From Cytophagales bacterium Ga0077538 (GTDB lineage: Bacteria; Bacteroidota; Bacteroidia; Cytophagales; Cyclobacteriaceae): a DNA stretch of 55,574 bases. Shown here piece by piece: positions 1 through 10,377 of the stretch. Below the pieces are notes generated by a model. The model searched no databases and was not told the origin of the DNA. It worked only from the letters and a program-made list of their open reading frames with translations. Position numbers and translations under genes: made by a program. Position 1 is the first letter of the stretch. Each line of letters starts with the position of its first letter. The DNA lies in assembly GCA_001464155.1 (NCBI GenBank), contig LNEN01000297.1, forward strand, positions 1 through 55,574, written 5' to 3'.

Positions 1-83
1 TCCAAAAGGGTCATCCACACAAGGAAGAAAACGATCCCAACAACATAAAAGTTGCGAAAAACGGGGGGCAATCTCTTGATCAT
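1..83 (-). CDS. FtsB/DivIC-like septum formation initiator, N-terminus only
   Basis: The gene starts at an ATG at 83 and runs off the left edge, so only 27 residues are visible. They begin MIKRLPPVFRNF and continue into a hydrophobic stretch (YVVGIVFFLVW), which fits a short cytoplasmic tail followed by a single membrane segment. That is the N-terminal plan of FtsB/DivIC proteins, which form part of the divisome with FtsL and FtsQ. In many Bacteroidota a septum formation initiator gene follows eno, which supports the call. The coiled coil that would confirm it lies outside the window. Another small single-pass membrane protein remains possible. Confidence 0.65.
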   Translation of the reverse strand, partial: MIKRLPPVFRNFYVVGIVFFLVWMTLL

Positions 84-124
84 AGCTTAAAAAATGTAAT
101 CGAAGATAGTAAAAAAAGTTAATA

Positions 125-180
125 GTTATCAGTTATCCATGAATAGCAAGGTTCGCCACTACTAACAGATAACTGATAAC
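125..180. repeat. Inverted repeat in the eno-ftsB spacer
   Basis: A perfect 13-bp inverted repeat, GTTATCAGTTATC at 125-137 and GATAACTGATAAC at 168-180, flanks a 30-bp loop between the ftsB-like start and the eno stop. It resembles the word-like inverted repeat at 42065-42098. It could fold as a hairpin downstream of eno, but it has no clear U-tract. Confidence 0.6.
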
Positions 181-190
181 AACTAACGCT

Positions 191-1489
<1,299 letters not shown>

Positions 1490-1506
1490 CTAATTACTGT
1501 GGGTTG

Positions 1507-2616
1507 TTATGCTGTTTGAAAATTTTTAGCGTTGATCATTTCAATAAACTGATCGAAGAGGTAAGCTGAATCATGTGGACCCGGAGAAGCCTCTGGGTGA
1601 TATTGAACACTAAATGCCTTCTTATCCTTTAAGCGTATTCCCATGATTGTATTGTCATTCAAGTGGAGGTGCGTTACTTCCACAGAAGGATTTTGATCGA
1701 TACCCTTTTCACTGATGGCAAAGCCATGATTTTGAGAGGTCATTTCACCCTTGCCCGACAAGAGATTTTTGACCGGGTGGTTAAGACCGCGATGACCGTG
1801 ATGCATTTTATAAGTAGACAAGCCTGAAGCAAGTCCCAGAATTTGATGCCCAAGACAAATACCAAACAAAGGCTTGTTGGAAGCTAATATCTCTTTTACT
1901 GTTTTAACAGCATAGTCCATTACTGCAGGATCGCCAGGACCGTTAGAAATAAAATAACCATCCGGGTTCCACTTCGCCATTTCCGCAAAAGTAGTTTTAG
2001 CTGGAAATACTTTGCAGTAACATCCTCGCTTGGAAAGATTACGCAGGATGTTTTTCTTAATACCCAAATCCAGTACCGCTACCTTGATCGGTGCGTTCTC
2101 ATCTCCAAAAAAGTATGTCTCTTTCGTAGAAACAACAGAAGAGAGCTCAAGACCCGCCATTGAAGGGACTTGCTTAATGCGCTCCTTCATTTGCTCTGGT
2201 GTAAGCTCTGAGGAAATTAAAGCATTCATGGCACCTTTGCTTCGGATGTACCGAACTAGCATACGGGTGTCTAAACCCGCGATGGCCACCACACCATTTT
2301 TTTCAAAGTATTCTTGCAGACTTTGATTCGTTACTTTTCTGCTGTGCTCTTCAGAGAAGGCGTTGATGACAACCCCCGCTACTTGTGTGTGATTAGACTC
2401 CTGTTCCTCATCAATAGTACCATAGTTACCGATGTGCGAAGCAGTGTTCACTACAATTTGACCGGCATACGAAGGATCTGTATAAATTTCCTGATAGCCC
2501 GTCATCCCTGTGTTGAAGCAGATTTCTCCTCCGCTGGTGCCAATCTTACCGACTGCGATACCTTCAATCAAGAAGCCATCTTCCAGTAATAAATATGCTT
2601 TCTTTTCTATGGTCAT
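1507..2616 (-). CDS. carA: Carbamoyl-phosphate synthase small (glutaminase) subunit
   Basis: Hydrolyses glutamine and channels ammonia to the large subunit CarB for carbamoyl phosphate, the precursor of pyrimidines and arginine. The 369-residue protein has the CPSase small-chain N-terminal domain (GEICFNTGMTGYQEIYTDPS) and a C-terminal class I amidotransferase domain. The triad is complete: Cys254 in FGICLGHQ, and His340 and Glu342 in QYHPEASPGP. carB is not in this window. It follows the terminator of the ribosomal unit and has its own candidate -7 element 17 bp upstream, so it is probably a separate transcription unit that continues into eno. Confidence 0.98.
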   Translation of the reverse strand: MTIEKKAYLLLEDGFLIEGIAVGKIGTSGGEICFNTGMTGYQEIYTDPSYAGQIVVNTASHIGNYGTIDEEQESNHTQVAGVVINAFSEEHSRKVTNQSLQEYFEKNGVVAIAGLDTRMLVRYIRSKGAMNALISSELTPEQMKERIKQVPSMAGLELSSVVSTKETYFFGDENAPIKVAVLDLGIKKNILRNLSKRGCYCKVFPAKTTFAEMAKWNPDGYFISNGPGDPAVMDYAVKTVKEILASNKPLFGICLGHQILGLASGLSTYKMHHGHRGLNHPVKNLLSGKGEMTSQNHGFAISEKGIDQNPSVEVTHLHLNDNTIMGIRLKDKKAFSVQYHPEASPGPHDSAYLFDQFIEMINAKNFQTA

Positions 2617-2632
2617 TTCCTTATCGATTAAA

Positions 2633-2640
2633 CAAAAATA
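2633..2640 (-). promoter_or_regulatory. Candidate -7 element for carA
   Basis: The minus strand reads TATTTTTG, matching the Bacteroidota -7 consensus TAnnTTTG, and ends 16 bp before the carA ATG. No convincing TTTG -33 box sits 19-20 bp upstream, so this is a partial match supported mainly by its position between a terminator and a start codon. Confidence 0.45.
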
Positions 2641-2721
2641 GGTTTATCACGCCAATCCCCCGAAGGAAATTGACAATTGTACTCCATAAACTTCCGCACT
2701 CGTTTGAACAGCCAAAAAACA

Positions 2722-2755
2722 AAAAAGGGACTGAGGTTACCCTCAATCCCTTTTT
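2722..2755 (-). terminator. Intrinsic terminator of the ribosomal protein unit
   Basis: On the minus strand the stem GGGATTGAGG / CCTCAGTCCC, extended by A/T pairs and closed by a 4-nt loop, is followed by a T-rich tract (TTTTTT G TTTTTT). It lies 23 bp after the rplQ stop, as expected for the end of the large ribosomal operon. Confidence 0.85.
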
Positions 2756-2778
2756 ATGAATTTGTATAGTCTTCACTC

Positions 2779-3288
2779 TTATTCTTCGCCTTCCTTCTTG
2801 TCAGCTTTCTTTGCCGCCTTCTTAGGCTTCTCTTCTGCTACTGCGGTAGTGTCTTCAGCACCTTTGGCCTTAGAACGACCTCTGCGAGTCTTTGCCTTCT
2901 TCTCTGCGCCATCCTTCGTGTAGAGTGTGTTGAAATCAACTAACTCCATCAAGCAGGTTTCTGCGTTATCACCAATACGAGTATCGCTCATTTTGATGAT
3001 GCGGGTGTACCCACCTGGACGGTCTGCAATCTTAGCGGCTACTTCACCGAAAAGCTCTTTTACAGACTCCTTGTTGCCAAGGTAAGAGAATACTGTTCTG
3101 CGAGAATGTGTTGTATCATTCTTAGCTTTTGTAAGCAAAGGCTCCACATACTTTCTCAACGCCTTAGCTTTTGCTACGGTAGTGGTGATACGCTTGTTAA
3201 TGATTAAAGAAGATGCCATGTTCGACAATAATGCCGCGCGGTGGCTATGCTTTCTTCCAAGGTGATTTATTTTCTTGCCGTGTCTCAT
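2779..3288 (-). CDS. rplQ: 50S ribosomal protein L17 with C-terminal basic/acidic tail
   Basis: Large-subunit protein near the exit tunnel. The L17 core ([20 protein letters not shown] through the LMELVDF segment) covers about residues 1-120. Beyond it is a tail of about 45 residues rich in Lys, Ala and Glu ([10 protein letters not shown] then [14 protein letters not shown]), making 169 residues against roughly 120-130 for a minimal L17. It is the last gene before the terminator, 15 bp after rpoA, the usual alpha-operon order. Low-complexity L17 tails are frequent in Bacteroidota. Confidence 0.97.
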   Translation of the reverse strand: MRHGKKINHLGRKHSHRAALLSNMASSLIINKRITTTVAKAKALRKYVEPLLTKAKNDTTHSRRTVFSYLGNKESVKELFGEVAAKIADRPGGYTRIIKMSDTRIGDNAETCLMELVDFNTLYTKDGAEKKAKTRRGRSKAKGAEDTTAVAEEKPKKAAKKADKKEGEE

Positions 3289-3303
3289 GATCGCAAAATT
3301 CTC

Positions 3304-4293
3304 TTAGTCTTCGTCCAATTTATATTTGCTAAGATCCATACCGAATGTGAGGTTCTTATCAGCTACCAGCTGCTCTAATTCGGCCAATGACTTCTTACCA
3401 AAGTTTCTAAATTTCATCATGTCAGAAATTTCCAATTGCACCAGCTCACCCAATGTTTTCACATCAGCAGCCTTTAAGCAATTGTATGCGCGTACAGAAA
3501 GATCCAGGTCGTGAAGACCAGTCTTCAATAACTTACGCATGTGAAGCATTGCTTCATCCACAACTTCTTCCTCTGCATTCTTGCCAGTCTCTTGTTCGAT
3601 AGGCTTATCAGAGAACAGACGGAAATGTTGAATCAAAATATGAGCAGCACCTTCCAACGCCTTTTCAGGGTGGATAGAACCGTCCGTTTGAATTTCAATG
3701 ACCAGTTTTTCGTAGTCAGTCTTTTGCTCAACGCGAGTGTTCTCTACGCTGAACTTTACATTCTTCACAGGGGTGAAGATGGCATCGATAGGAATGAATC
3801 CGAAAACTTGCTCGTTTGGCTTGTTTTCTTCTGCAGGCAAGTAGCCTCTTCCTTTCTCAACAGTCAACTCAATCTCAATGTTGGTTGACTCATCGAGGTT
3901 ACAGATTACGTGTTCAGGATTTAAGATTTCAAAAGCAGAAGTAAACTTAGCGATATCGCCAGCCTTCAATTGCTTTTGCTTCTTAGCACTTACGGTAATC
4001 TTTGTATCGTTCGTATCGCTCACCTTGCGGAAGCGAACCATCTTCAAATTCAAGATAATTTCTGCAACATCTTCTACTACACCATCAATGGTAGAGAACT
4101 CGTGCAACACTCCAGGAATCTTAACACCTGTAATGGCATAACCCTCTAAAGAAGATAAAAGAATTCTTCTGAGAGCGTTACCCATTGTAACACCATATCC
4201 TTTTTCCAGAGGCTTGAAGGTAAAGGTACCGTGAAAATCATCGGCCTTTTCCATTACAACCTTCTCCGGCATTTGAAACGCAAGTATTGACAT
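3304..4293 (-). CDS. rpoA: RNA polymerase alpha subunit
   Basis: Assembly subunit of RNA polymerase. The 329 residues comprise an N-terminal dimerisation domain ([21 protein letters not shown] motif region near residues 33-53) and a C-terminal helix-hairpin-helix DNA/activator-contact domain ([21 protein letters not shown] region near residues 280-305). The length is normal. It lies between rpsD (24-bp gap) and rplQ (15-bp gap), so alpha is co-expressed with ribosomal proteins as in most bacteria. Confidence 0.98.
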   Translation of the reverse strand: MSILAFQMPEKVVMEKADDFHGTFTFKPLEKGYGVTMGNALRRILLSSLEGYAITGVKIPGVLHEFSTIDGVVEDVAEIILNLKMVRFRKVSDTNDTKITVSAKKQKQLKAGDIAKFTSAFEILNPEHVICNLDESTNIEIELTVEKGRGYLPAEENKPNEQVFGFIPIDAIFTPVKNVKFSVENTRVEQKTDYEKLVIEIQTDGSIHPEKALEGAAHILIQHFRLFSDKPIEQETGKNAEEEVVDEAMLHMRKLLKTGLHDLDLSVRAYNCLKAADVKTLGELVQLEISDMMKFRNFGKKSLAELEQLVADKNLTFGMDLSKYKLDED

Positions 4294-4317
4294 AGTCAGG
4301 TTCTTTTTCGTTAGGAA

Positions 4318-4923
4318 TTACTTAGAGTACAATTCAACGATCAACTGCTCGTTGATATTTTCTGGAATATCAGAACGCAAGGGGATATGCAACAACTTTC
4401 CAACCATCTCAGATCCGTTCCACTCTAACCAAGAGTACTTCTTAGCAGATTGTAACGAAAGGCTGTTGGTGATTGATTCCAGGGATTGAGAACGCTCGCG
4501 TACACCGATTGTTTCACCTGACTTTAGTGTAAAAGATGGGATGTTTACGATCTCACCATTTACAGTAATGTGTTTGTGAATAACCAACTGACGTGCTGCT
4601 CTTCTGGTTGGGGCAATACCCAAGCGATATACAGTGTTGTCCAATCTCGATTCGAGCAATTGCAACAATACTTCACCGGTAACGCCCTTCTTACGAGATG
4701 CCTTATCGAACATCTTAGCAAACTGACGCTCTAATAAACCGTAAATGTATTTTGCCTTTTGCTTCTCAGCCAACTGCGTAGCATATTCAGAAACTTTACG
4801 CTTCTTGGTTTTGCCGTGCATGCCGGGAGGATAGTTCTTCTTTTGAAGCGCCTTGTTCTCACCCATGATAGGTTCGTTGAAGCGTCTTGAGATTCTTACT
4901 TTTGGCCCTGTATATCTTGCCAT
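4318..4923 (-). CDS. rpsD: 30S ribosomal protein S4
   Basis: Primary 16S rRNA-binding protein that nucleates 30S assembly, 201 residues. It starts [15 protein letters not shown] and has the S4 RNA-binding domain ([20 protein letters not shown] then [14 protein letters not shown]). It is the zinc-free type, with no N-terminal CxxC pairs. A 52-bp spacer of repeated ATTCAAATTC words separates it from rpsK upstream, one of the longer gaps in this tightly packed operon. Confidence 0.98.
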   Translation of the reverse strand: MARYTGPKVRISRRFNEPIMGENKALQKKNYPPGMHGKTKKRKVSEYATQLAEKQKAKYIYGLLERQFAKMFDKASRKKGVTGEVLLQLLESRLDNTVYRLGIAPTRRAARQLVIHKHITVNGEIVNIPSFTLKSGETIGVRERSQSLESITNSLSLQSAKKYSWLEWNGSEMVGKLLHIPLRSDIPENINEQLIVELYSK

Positions 4924-4975
4924 GTTCTTATAATTTCAAATTCACTAATTCAAATTCAAATTCCTGTGCTGCAGA

Positions 4976-5374
4976 TTACACTCTGCGGGCTTTCGGAGGA
5001 CGGCAACCGTTGTGCGGAAGCGGAGTCATATCCTTAATCGCTGTGATTTCAATGCCTGCGATTTGGATGGTACGAATCGCAGACTCGCGACCAGCACCTG
5101 GACCTTTCACAAACACTTCAACCTTGCGCAAGCCTAATTCAAAGGCCTTCGTAGCACAATCCTGAGCTGCCATCTGAGCCGCATAAGGAGTGTTCTTCTT
5201 GGAGCCTTTGAAGCCCATCTTACCGGCAGATGACCATGTGATCACCTGTCCTGTAGAATTCGTCATCGCTACAATGATGTTGTTGAACGTAGCGCGGATA
5301 TGTGCTTGGCCTACAGCCTCCACATTCACTACACGCTTCTTCGATTTATCTTTTTTCTTCTCAGCAGTCGCCAT
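4976..5374 (-). CDS. rpsK: 30S ribosomal protein S11
   Basis: Platform protein of the small subunit that contacts the 3' region of 16S rRNA. The 132 residues have a Lys-rich N-terminus, then the S11 core with [15 protein letters not shown] and [12 protein letters not shown], and end in [16 protein letters not shown], the conserved C-terminal motif. It lies 22 bp after rpsM, in normal alpha-operon order. Confidence 0.98.
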   Translation of the reverse strand: MATAEKKKDKSKKRVVNVEAVGQAHIRATFNNIIVAMTNSTGQVITWSSAGKMGFKGSKKNTPYAAQMAAQDCATKAFELGLRKVEVFVKGPGAGRESAIRTIQIAGIEITAIKDMTPLPHNGCRPPKARRV

Positions 5375-5396
5375 TATTGAAAAGTGTTTATATCAA

Positions 5397-5777
5397 TTAA
5401 CCTTTCGTTGCTTTCTTCTTGTTCGCTACCGTCTTACGCTTACCCTTACGAGTACGGGCGTTATTCTTAGTAGTTTGTCCACGCACAGGAAGACCTTTGC
5501 GGTGACGGAGACCACGGTAACAACCGATGTCCATCAAACGCTTAATGCTTAACTGCACTTCTGAGCGTAGCATACCTTCTACTTTGAACTGCTCAGAGAT
5601 GATACCACGAATCGCGTTTGCTTCATCATCGTTCCACTCTTTAGCCTTCTTGTCGAAGTTAATGCCAGCCTGTGTTAGGATGCTTTGCGCTCTTCTTCTG
5701 CCAATACCATAAATGTAGGTAAGGGCAATTTCGCCACGCTTGTTATCCGGAATATCGACACCTTGTATCCTTGCCAT
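5397..5777 (-). CDS. rpsM: 30S ribosomal protein S13
   Basis: Head protein of the small subunit that contacts P-site tRNA and forms bridges with the large subunit. The 126 residues start [19 protein letters not shown], contain the helix-two-turn-helix region and the [13 protein letters not shown] segment, and end in a basic tail. The upstream 45-bp spacer to rpmJ consists largely of repeated TTCGTTGTTCGTT words. Confidence 0.98.
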   Translation of the reverse strand: MARIQGVDIPDNKRGEIALTYIYGIGRRRAQSILTQAGINFDKKAKEWNDDEANAIRGIISEQFKVEGMLRSEVQLSIKRLMDIGCYRGLRHRKGLPVRGQTTKNNARTRKGKRKTVANKKKATKG

Positions 5778-5822
5778 GTCTTTATATTAATTCGTTGTTC
5801 GTTCTTCGTTGTTCGTTATCAA

Positions 5823-5939
5823 TTAGCCCTGTCTCTGCTTGAAACGAGGATTCTTCTTGTTAATGACATACAACTTGCCTTTGCGTCTGATAATCTTGCA
5901 ATCAGCACTACGCTTTTTTATGGATGCTTTTACTTTCAT
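5823..5939 (-). CDS. rpmJ: 50S ribosomal protein L36, zinc-free form
   Basis: A 38-codon gene that reads [20 protein letters not shown], continues through [15 protein letters not shown] and ends in QRQG. Only one Cys is present, so the CxxC...C...H zinc site of canonical L36 is missing; this is the C-minus form. Ribosomal context is normal, 11 bp after infA and 45 bp before rpsM. L36 organises 23S rRNA near the GTPase-associated region. The start ATG at 5939 is the only one giving a complete L36. Confidence 0.97.
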   Translation of the reverse strand: MKVKASIKKRSADCKIIRRKGKLYVINKKNPRFKQRQG

Positions 5940-5950
5940 CGCTATAACAG

Positions 5951-6169
5951 TTACTTGTATCTAAATACAATTCTTCCTTTTGTTAAATCATAAGGCGACA
6001 TTTCTAATCTCACCTTATCACCTGGTAAGATACGGATGTAATTCATACGCATCTTTCCAGAAATATGGGCCAATACTTCGTGCCCGTTTTCTAACTGTAC
6101 TCTAAACATGGCATTTGACAATGCTTCTGTTATGGTACCGTCTTGTTCTATTGACTTTTGCTTCGCCAC
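5951..6169 (-). CDS. infA: Translation initiation factor IF-1
   Basis: A 72-residue single OB-fold protein ([17 protein letters not shown], then [18 protein letters not shown] and [18 protein letters not shown]) that binds the 30S A site during initiation. The length matches the family exactly. Its start overlaps the 3' end of map by 22 bp, which suggests translational coupling, and rpmJ follows 11 bp downstream. Confidence 0.98.
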   Translation of the reverse strand: MAKQKSIEQDGTITEALSNAMFRVQLENGHEVLAHISGKMRMNYIRILPGDKVRLEMSPYDLTKGRIVFRYK

Positions 6170-6945
6170 TTATAGCTATAATTTTCTTCTATATATTGGT
6201 GCGTTGTCAATATCTCCGTGCTATTCTCCCCTACCGCAACCATGTGCTCAAAATGCGCAGAAGCCTTTCTATCGGCTGTGCGGATGGTCCAACCATCTTT
6301 TTCTTGCACCACATTCCGTGTACCTCGGTTGATCATCGGTTCTATTGCGAAGACCATCCCCGGCACCAACTTCACGCCTTTTCCTTTTTTACCATAATTC
6401 GGTACTTCCGGATCTTCATGAAGCTGTTTCCCTACACCATGCCCTACTAACTCTCTCACCACCCCGTAACCAAAGCTCTCTACGTAGCTTTGAATGGCGT
6501 TTCCAACATCTCCTATTCTGTTACCAGACTTTGCACTGGCAATGCCAAGCATCAGAGATTCGTAGGTTCTTTCCAGCAGAAGAATATCTTCTTTCGAAGC
6601 CCCTTCTAATGGATAGGTATAGGCTGAGTCACTGTGGAAACCTTTAAAGTAAACTCCACAGTCTACTGAGATTATATCTCCATCCTTGAGTTCGTAGTTA
6701 CTTGGAAAACCATGCACTACTACCTCATTCACTGAAATACAAAGAGAAGCAGGAAAACTACCGTTATAATTCTTGAACGATGGTATTCCACCATTGTCTC
6801 GAATGTATTGCTCGGCAATTCTATCGAGCTCGATGGTTTTTACACCAGCCTTCACTCGCTTGGCAACTTCACCGTGAGCTTTTCCCAATATTTGGGCGCT
6901 TTCGCGGATAATTGCAATCTCCTCTTCAGTCTTTAAGTGAACCAT
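6148..6945 (-). CDS. map: Methionine aminopeptidase, type I
   Basis: Removes the initiator Met from nascent proteins at the tunnel exit. The 265 residues show the pita-bread fold signatures with all five metal ligands: Asp95 (ISVDCG), Asp106 (GFHSDSA), His169 (LVGHGVG), Glu202 (FAIEPM) and Glu233 (HFEHMVAV). It lies between secY (7-bp gap) and infA (22-bp overlap), the standard place. Its C-terminus extends slightly past the catalytic core ([15 protein letters not shown]), and that extension is what overlaps infA. Confidence 0.98.
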   Translation of the reverse strand: MVHLKTEEEIAIIRESAQILGKAHGEVAKRVKAGVKTIELDRIAEQYIRDNGGIPSFKNYNGSFPASLCISVNEVVVHGFPSNYELKDGDIISVDCGVYFKGFHSDSAYTYPLEGASKEDILLLERTYESLMLGIASAKSGNRIGDVGNAIQSYVESFGYGVVRELVGHGVGKQLHEDPEVPNYGKKGKGVKLVPGMVFAIEPMINRGTRNVVQEKDGWTIRTADRKASAHFEHMVAVGENSTEILTTHQYIEENYSYKWRSKSQ

Positions 6946-6952
6946 TCAGCAC

Positions 6953-8266
6953 TTAAGCTGCAACAAATTGAGAACGTCCCTTTACTCTGCCAGACTTCAT
7001 CATGCCTTCGTAATGACGCATGAGCAAGTAACTTTCGATTTGCTGAAGCGTGTCAAGCACTACGCCAACCAGAATCAGCAACGAAGTTCCTCCAAAGAAC
7101 TGGGCAAAATTTTGTCCAACACCGGCTATGACTGCAAAGGCAGGCATAATCGCTATCAACACCAGGAATATTGCACCTGGCAATGTTATACGTGACAACA
7201 CTGTATCTATGAAATCAGCTGTTTGTTTACCTGGTTTTACACCTGGTACAAAACCACCGTTTCTTTTCAAATTATCTGCTATGTCGTTTGAGTTGATGGT
7301 AATCGCTGTGTAGAAGAAGGTGAAAACCAAGATCAACAAACCAAACACTAAGTTGTATTGCCATGAAGTGAAGTCAGAGAAGGTAGAACCTAAATAAGCA
7401 CCAGCTTCTGTATCTCTCCAAATACCACCAATCAAGGCAGGAATAAACATCAACGCTTGAGCAAAGATGATTGGCATTACACCCGCTGAGTTCATCTTCA
7501 AAGGAATGAAATCACGCTTTCCACCGTACAACTTATTACCCACTACCTGCTTTGCATACTGAATGGGAATTCTGCGAGTTGCTTGCGTAATCAGGATCAC
7601 TCCCATCACCACTGCAAACAAGGCCAGCAATTCAACTATGAAGATGATCGCACCACTCATTCCACGGTTGTTAACCGCTTCATCGATAATTGAACCAGGG
7701 AAACGAGATACGATACCGATCATGATCAACATGGAGATACCGTTACCAATACCCTTGTCCGTAATTCTTTCACCCAACCACATACAGAACATGGTACCGG
7801 CAATGAGAATAGTAATAGATGAGAAGTAGAAGAAGAAGCTTGGATTGATGATGGCGTCCGTTAATGTGCCACGGATGTAACCGTAAGACTGGAAACCTGT
7901 GATCACAATCGTCAATACACGTGTAATTTGATTCAAACGCTTTCTGCCAGAATCACCTTCCTTCTGCATCTTTTGGAAGTAAGGAGCCGCAATTGTTAAT
8001 AACTGAACAACAATTGACGCTGAGATGTAGGGCATAATACCCAAAGCAAAAATAGAGGCACGGCTAAAGGAACCACCTAAGAACGTGTTCAACAAGGCAA
8101 GAATACCTTCCTGAGGTGCTCCTGCTAATGCATTGGGATCAATACCTGGCAACACAATAAATGAACCCAATCTGAAGATGATCAGGAAACCCATTGTGTT
8201 CAGGATGCGCACGCGCAGGTCCTCAATGGAAAAAATGTTCTTTATGGTCTCAAAAAAGCGCTTCAT
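6953..8266 (-). CDS. secY: Preprotein translocase subunit SecY
   Basis: Channel-forming subunit of the SecYEG translocon in the inner membrane. The 437 residues have about ten membrane segments, the plug region after TM1 (RLGSFIVLPGIDPNAL), the TM5-TM6 cytoplasmic loop with RRIPIQYAKQVVG, and the C-terminal SYLLMRHYEGMMKSGRVKGR ribosome-contact segment. Its ATG shares a base with the rplO stop (TAATG), pointing to coupled translation. The length is normal. Confidence 0.98.
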   Translation of the reverse strand: MKRFFETIKNIFSIEDLRVRILNTMGFLIIFRLGSFIVLPGIDPNALAGAPQEGILALLNTFLGGSFSRASIFALGIMPYISASIVVQLLTIAAPYFQKMQKEGDSGRKRLNQITRVLTIVITGFQSYGYIRGTLTDAIINPSFFFYFSSITILIAGTMFCMWLGERITDKGIGNGISMLIMIGIVSRFPGSIIDEAVNNRGMSGAIIFIVELLALFAVVMGVILITQATRRIPIQYAKQVVGNKLYGGKRDFIPLKMNSAGVMPIIFAQALMFIPALIGGIWRDTEAGAYLGSTFSDFTSWQYNLVFGLLILVFTFFYTAITINSNDIADNLKRNGGFVPGVKPGKQTADFIDTVLSRITLPGAIFLVLIAIMPAFAVIAGVGQNFAQFFGGTSLLILVGVVLDTLQQIESYLLMRHYEGMMKSGRVKGRSQFVAA

Positions 8267-8712
8267 TACTTAACAGTTGTAACAGTTCCACCTACTTTCT
8301 CAATCGCCTTTACAGCGCCATCAGAAAAAGCATGAGCTTGAACATTCACTTTAGATTTTACTTCGCCACGGCCCAACACTTTAACTTTATCTTTCTTGTT
8401 GATGATACCGTTGGTAATCATCATTTCAAGTGTCAAATCAGTTGATTTTGCTTTCGCAGCAAGATCTTCCAACACATCAAGGTTTACAGCCTTGAACGTG
8501 ATTTTATTAAGAGGAGTGAAACCAAACTTAGGTACACGTCTTACCAAAGGCATCTGACCACCTTCGAAACCTGGCTTACGTGAGTAACCAGAACGTGACT
8601 TTGCACCTTTATGACCACGACCTGCGGTGCTACCACCCGATCCTTGACCACGGCCTAATCTTTTGTTAGTCTTGGTTGATCCTTCTGCTGGTTTTAGGGT
8701 ATGTAATTTCAT
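8266..8712 (-). CDS. rplO: 50S ribosomal protein L15
   Basis: Late-assembling large-subunit protein, 148 residues. The N-terminal Gly/Lys/Arg-rich extension (RLGRGQGSGGSTAGRGHKG) threads into 23S rRNA, and the C-terminal globular part carries KVLGRGEV. It overlaps both neighbours by one base (rpmD upstream, secY downstream), the compact spc arrangement. Confidence 0.98.
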   Translation of the reverse strand: MKLHTLKPAEGSTKTNKRLGRGQGSGGSTAGRGHKGAKSRSGYSRKPGFEGGQMPLVRRVPKFGFTPLNKITFKAVNLDVLEDLAAKAKSTDLTLEMMITNGIINKKDKVKVLGRGEVKSKVNVQAHAFSDGAVKAIEKVGGTVTTVK

Positions 8713-8894
8713 TACTTAACTTCTTTAACAGTGATCAAATGATTTACTTTTCTGATCATACCAGCAATCTGCGGAGTGTTCTCGTGGATCACCGTCTTAT
8801 TCATTTTACCCAAGCCTAAGGCTTGCATCGTCAGCTGCTGTGTGTATGGGCGCTTAATGATGCTGCGGGTTTGTTGTATCTGTACTTTCGCCAT
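8712..8894 (-). CDS. rpmD: 50S ribosomal protein L30
   Basis: A 60-residue protein with the L30 signature: MAKVQIQQTRSIIKRPYTQQ at the start, LTMQALGLGKMNKTVIHEN in the middle and MIRKVNHLITV near the end. It binds 5S/23S rRNA regions. It is located between rpsE (12-bp gap) and rplO (1-bp overlap). The length is typical. Confidence 0.97.
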   Translation of the reverse strand: MAKVQIQQTRSIIKRPYTQQLTMQALGLGKMNKTVIHENTPQIAGMIRKVNHLITVKEVK

Positions 8895-8906
8895 GATCGT
8901 CTGCGA

Positions 8907-9425
8907 TTAGCCGTTGAAAACTTTAGATAAAGATACGCCTCTGTTTCTCGCTATAGAGAACGGATCGCGCATGCTTGTCAATGCCTTGAAAGTAGCCTTT
9001 ACCACGTTGTGTGGGTTAGACGAACCTTTAGACTTTGCCAATACGTTGTGAACACCGGCACTTTCCAATACAGCACGCATCGCACCACCGGCAATTACAC
9101 CTGTACCAGGAGAAGCTGGCTTCAACAACACGAAACCACCACCGAATTTTCCGATGGACTCATGTGGTACAGTTCCTTTGATTACTGGAACTTTTACCAA
9201 ATGCTTCTTAGCATCGTCAATACCTTTAGAGATGGCATCTGTTACTTCGTTTGCTTTTCCTAAACCGTAGCCTACTACACCGTTTCCGTCACCTACTACT
9301 ACGATAGCCGCGAAGCTGAATCTGCGTCCACCTTTTACTACTTTCGCTACACGCTGAATGGCTACGACCTTTTCTTTAAGATCGATCTCACTTGCCTTTA
9401 CTGCGCTTATGTTGCTTGCCGACAT
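8907..9425 (-). CDS. rpsE: 30S ribosomal protein S5
   Basis: Small-subunit protein important for decoding fidelity. The 172 residues contain the double-stranded-RNA-binding-like N-terminal domain ([20 protein letters not shown] and [14 protein letters not shown]) and the C-terminal fold ([19 protein letters not shown], then [15 protein letters not shown]). It follows rplR by 9 bp. Confidence 0.98.
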   Translation of the reverse strand: MSASNISAVKASEIDLKEKVVAIQRVAKVVKGGRRFSFAAIVVVGDGNGVVGYGLGKANEVTDAISKGIDDAKKHLVKVPVIKGTVPHESIGKFGGGFVLLKPASPGTGVIAGGAMRAVLESAGVHNVLAKSKGSSNPHNVVKATFKALTSMRDPFSIARNRGVSLSKVFNG

Positions 9426-9434
9426 ATTCGTTGT

Positions 9435-9782
9435 TTAGAATTTTAAACCACCCTCGCGGGCTCCTTCTGCAAATGCTTTAATTTTTCCATGGTACAGGTA
9501 GCCATTACGATCAAATACGATCTCCTTTACACCTGCTGCAACGGCTTTCTCGGCAATTTTCTTACCAGCGCCTTTGCAATTTTCCATGCTGTTGGTTGCT
9601 TTCTCACCCAATTCACGAGTGGTTACAGCGACCAGGGTTACACCCTTTATATCGTCAATCAACTGAGCAGAAACAGCGGTATTGCTTCTGAATACAGAAA
9701 GTCTTGGACGTTCTGCTGTTCCGGAAATCTTCTTCCGAACACTCAATTTGATTCTTTCTCTTCTTCCTAATTTGCCTGCCAT
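9435..9782 (-). CDS. rplR: 50S ribosomal protein L18
   Basis: 5S rRNA-binding protein of the central protuberance, 115 residues. The basic N-terminus (GRRERIKLSVRKKISGTAER), RPRLSVFRSN and the ending HGKIKAFAEGAREGGLKF are diagnostic. It lies between rplF (31-bp gap) and rpsE (9-bp gap). Confidence 0.98.
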   Translation of the reverse strand: MAGKLGRRERIKLSVRKKISGTAERPRLSVFRSNTAVSAQLIDDIKGVTLVAVTTRELGEKATNSMENCKGAGKKIAEKAVAAGVKEIVFDRNGYLYHGKIKAFAEGAREGGLKF

Positions 9783-9813
9783 AGTTTTAGTCTTTACTAG
9801 CTATGATGCTTTA

Positions 9814-10365
9814 TTATTTAGCAGCAGCCTTACCAGCCTTTCTGCGTACATACTCACCTGTGAAGCGAACACCTTTACCTTTGTAAGGTTCTGTCTTACG
9901 CAAGGATTTCAATTTAGCGGCTATCTGTCCAAGCAATTGCTTATCAGTACCTTCCAAAATAATGGTAGGGTTCTGACCTTTTTCCTGAACAGCCTGTACC
10001 TTCACTTCTGAAGGAACCGCTAAAAAGATATTGTGTGAGTAGCCAAGGCTAAGCTCCAATACATTGGATTGCGCTGTTGCCTTATAACCTACACCTACTA
10101 ATTCTAATTGATGCTTATATCCTTTTGACACACCTTCTACCATGTTGGCAATAAGGGCACGGTACAATCCGTGTAAAGCCTTATGGCGCTTCTGGTCAGA
10201 CGGACGAACAACAGTAACTTCGTTATTCGCTTGTGTTACCTTAAAGTCAGGATCGATGGCCTGGTGAAGCTCACCCTTAGGGCCCTTCACACTAACTTTA
10301 TCCTTTCCAGTCGTAATCGTTACGCCTGCAGGAACTGAAACTGGTTTTAAACCTATTCGTGACAT
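9814..10365 (-). CDS. rplF: 50S ribosomal protein L6
   Basis: Two tandem L6 domains in 183 residues that bind near the sarcin-ricin loop. The start is MSRIGLKPVSVPAGVTI; the second domain has YSHNIFLAVPSEVKV and the C-terminal signature EPYKGKGVRFTGEYVRRKAG. It is the second gene of the downstream (rpsH-led) unit, 12 bp after rpsH. Confidence 0.98.
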   Translation of the reverse strand: MSRIGLKPVSVPAGVTITTGKDKVSVKGPKGELHQAIDPDFKVTQANNEVTVVRPSDQKRHKALHGLYRALIANMVEGVSKGYKHQLELVGVGYKATAQSNVLELSLGYSHNIFLAVPSEVKVQAVQEKGQNPTIILEGTDKQLLGQIAAKLKSLRKTEPYKGKGVRFTGEYVRRKAGKAAAK

Positions 10366-10377
10366 GCTCGTAGTCGA

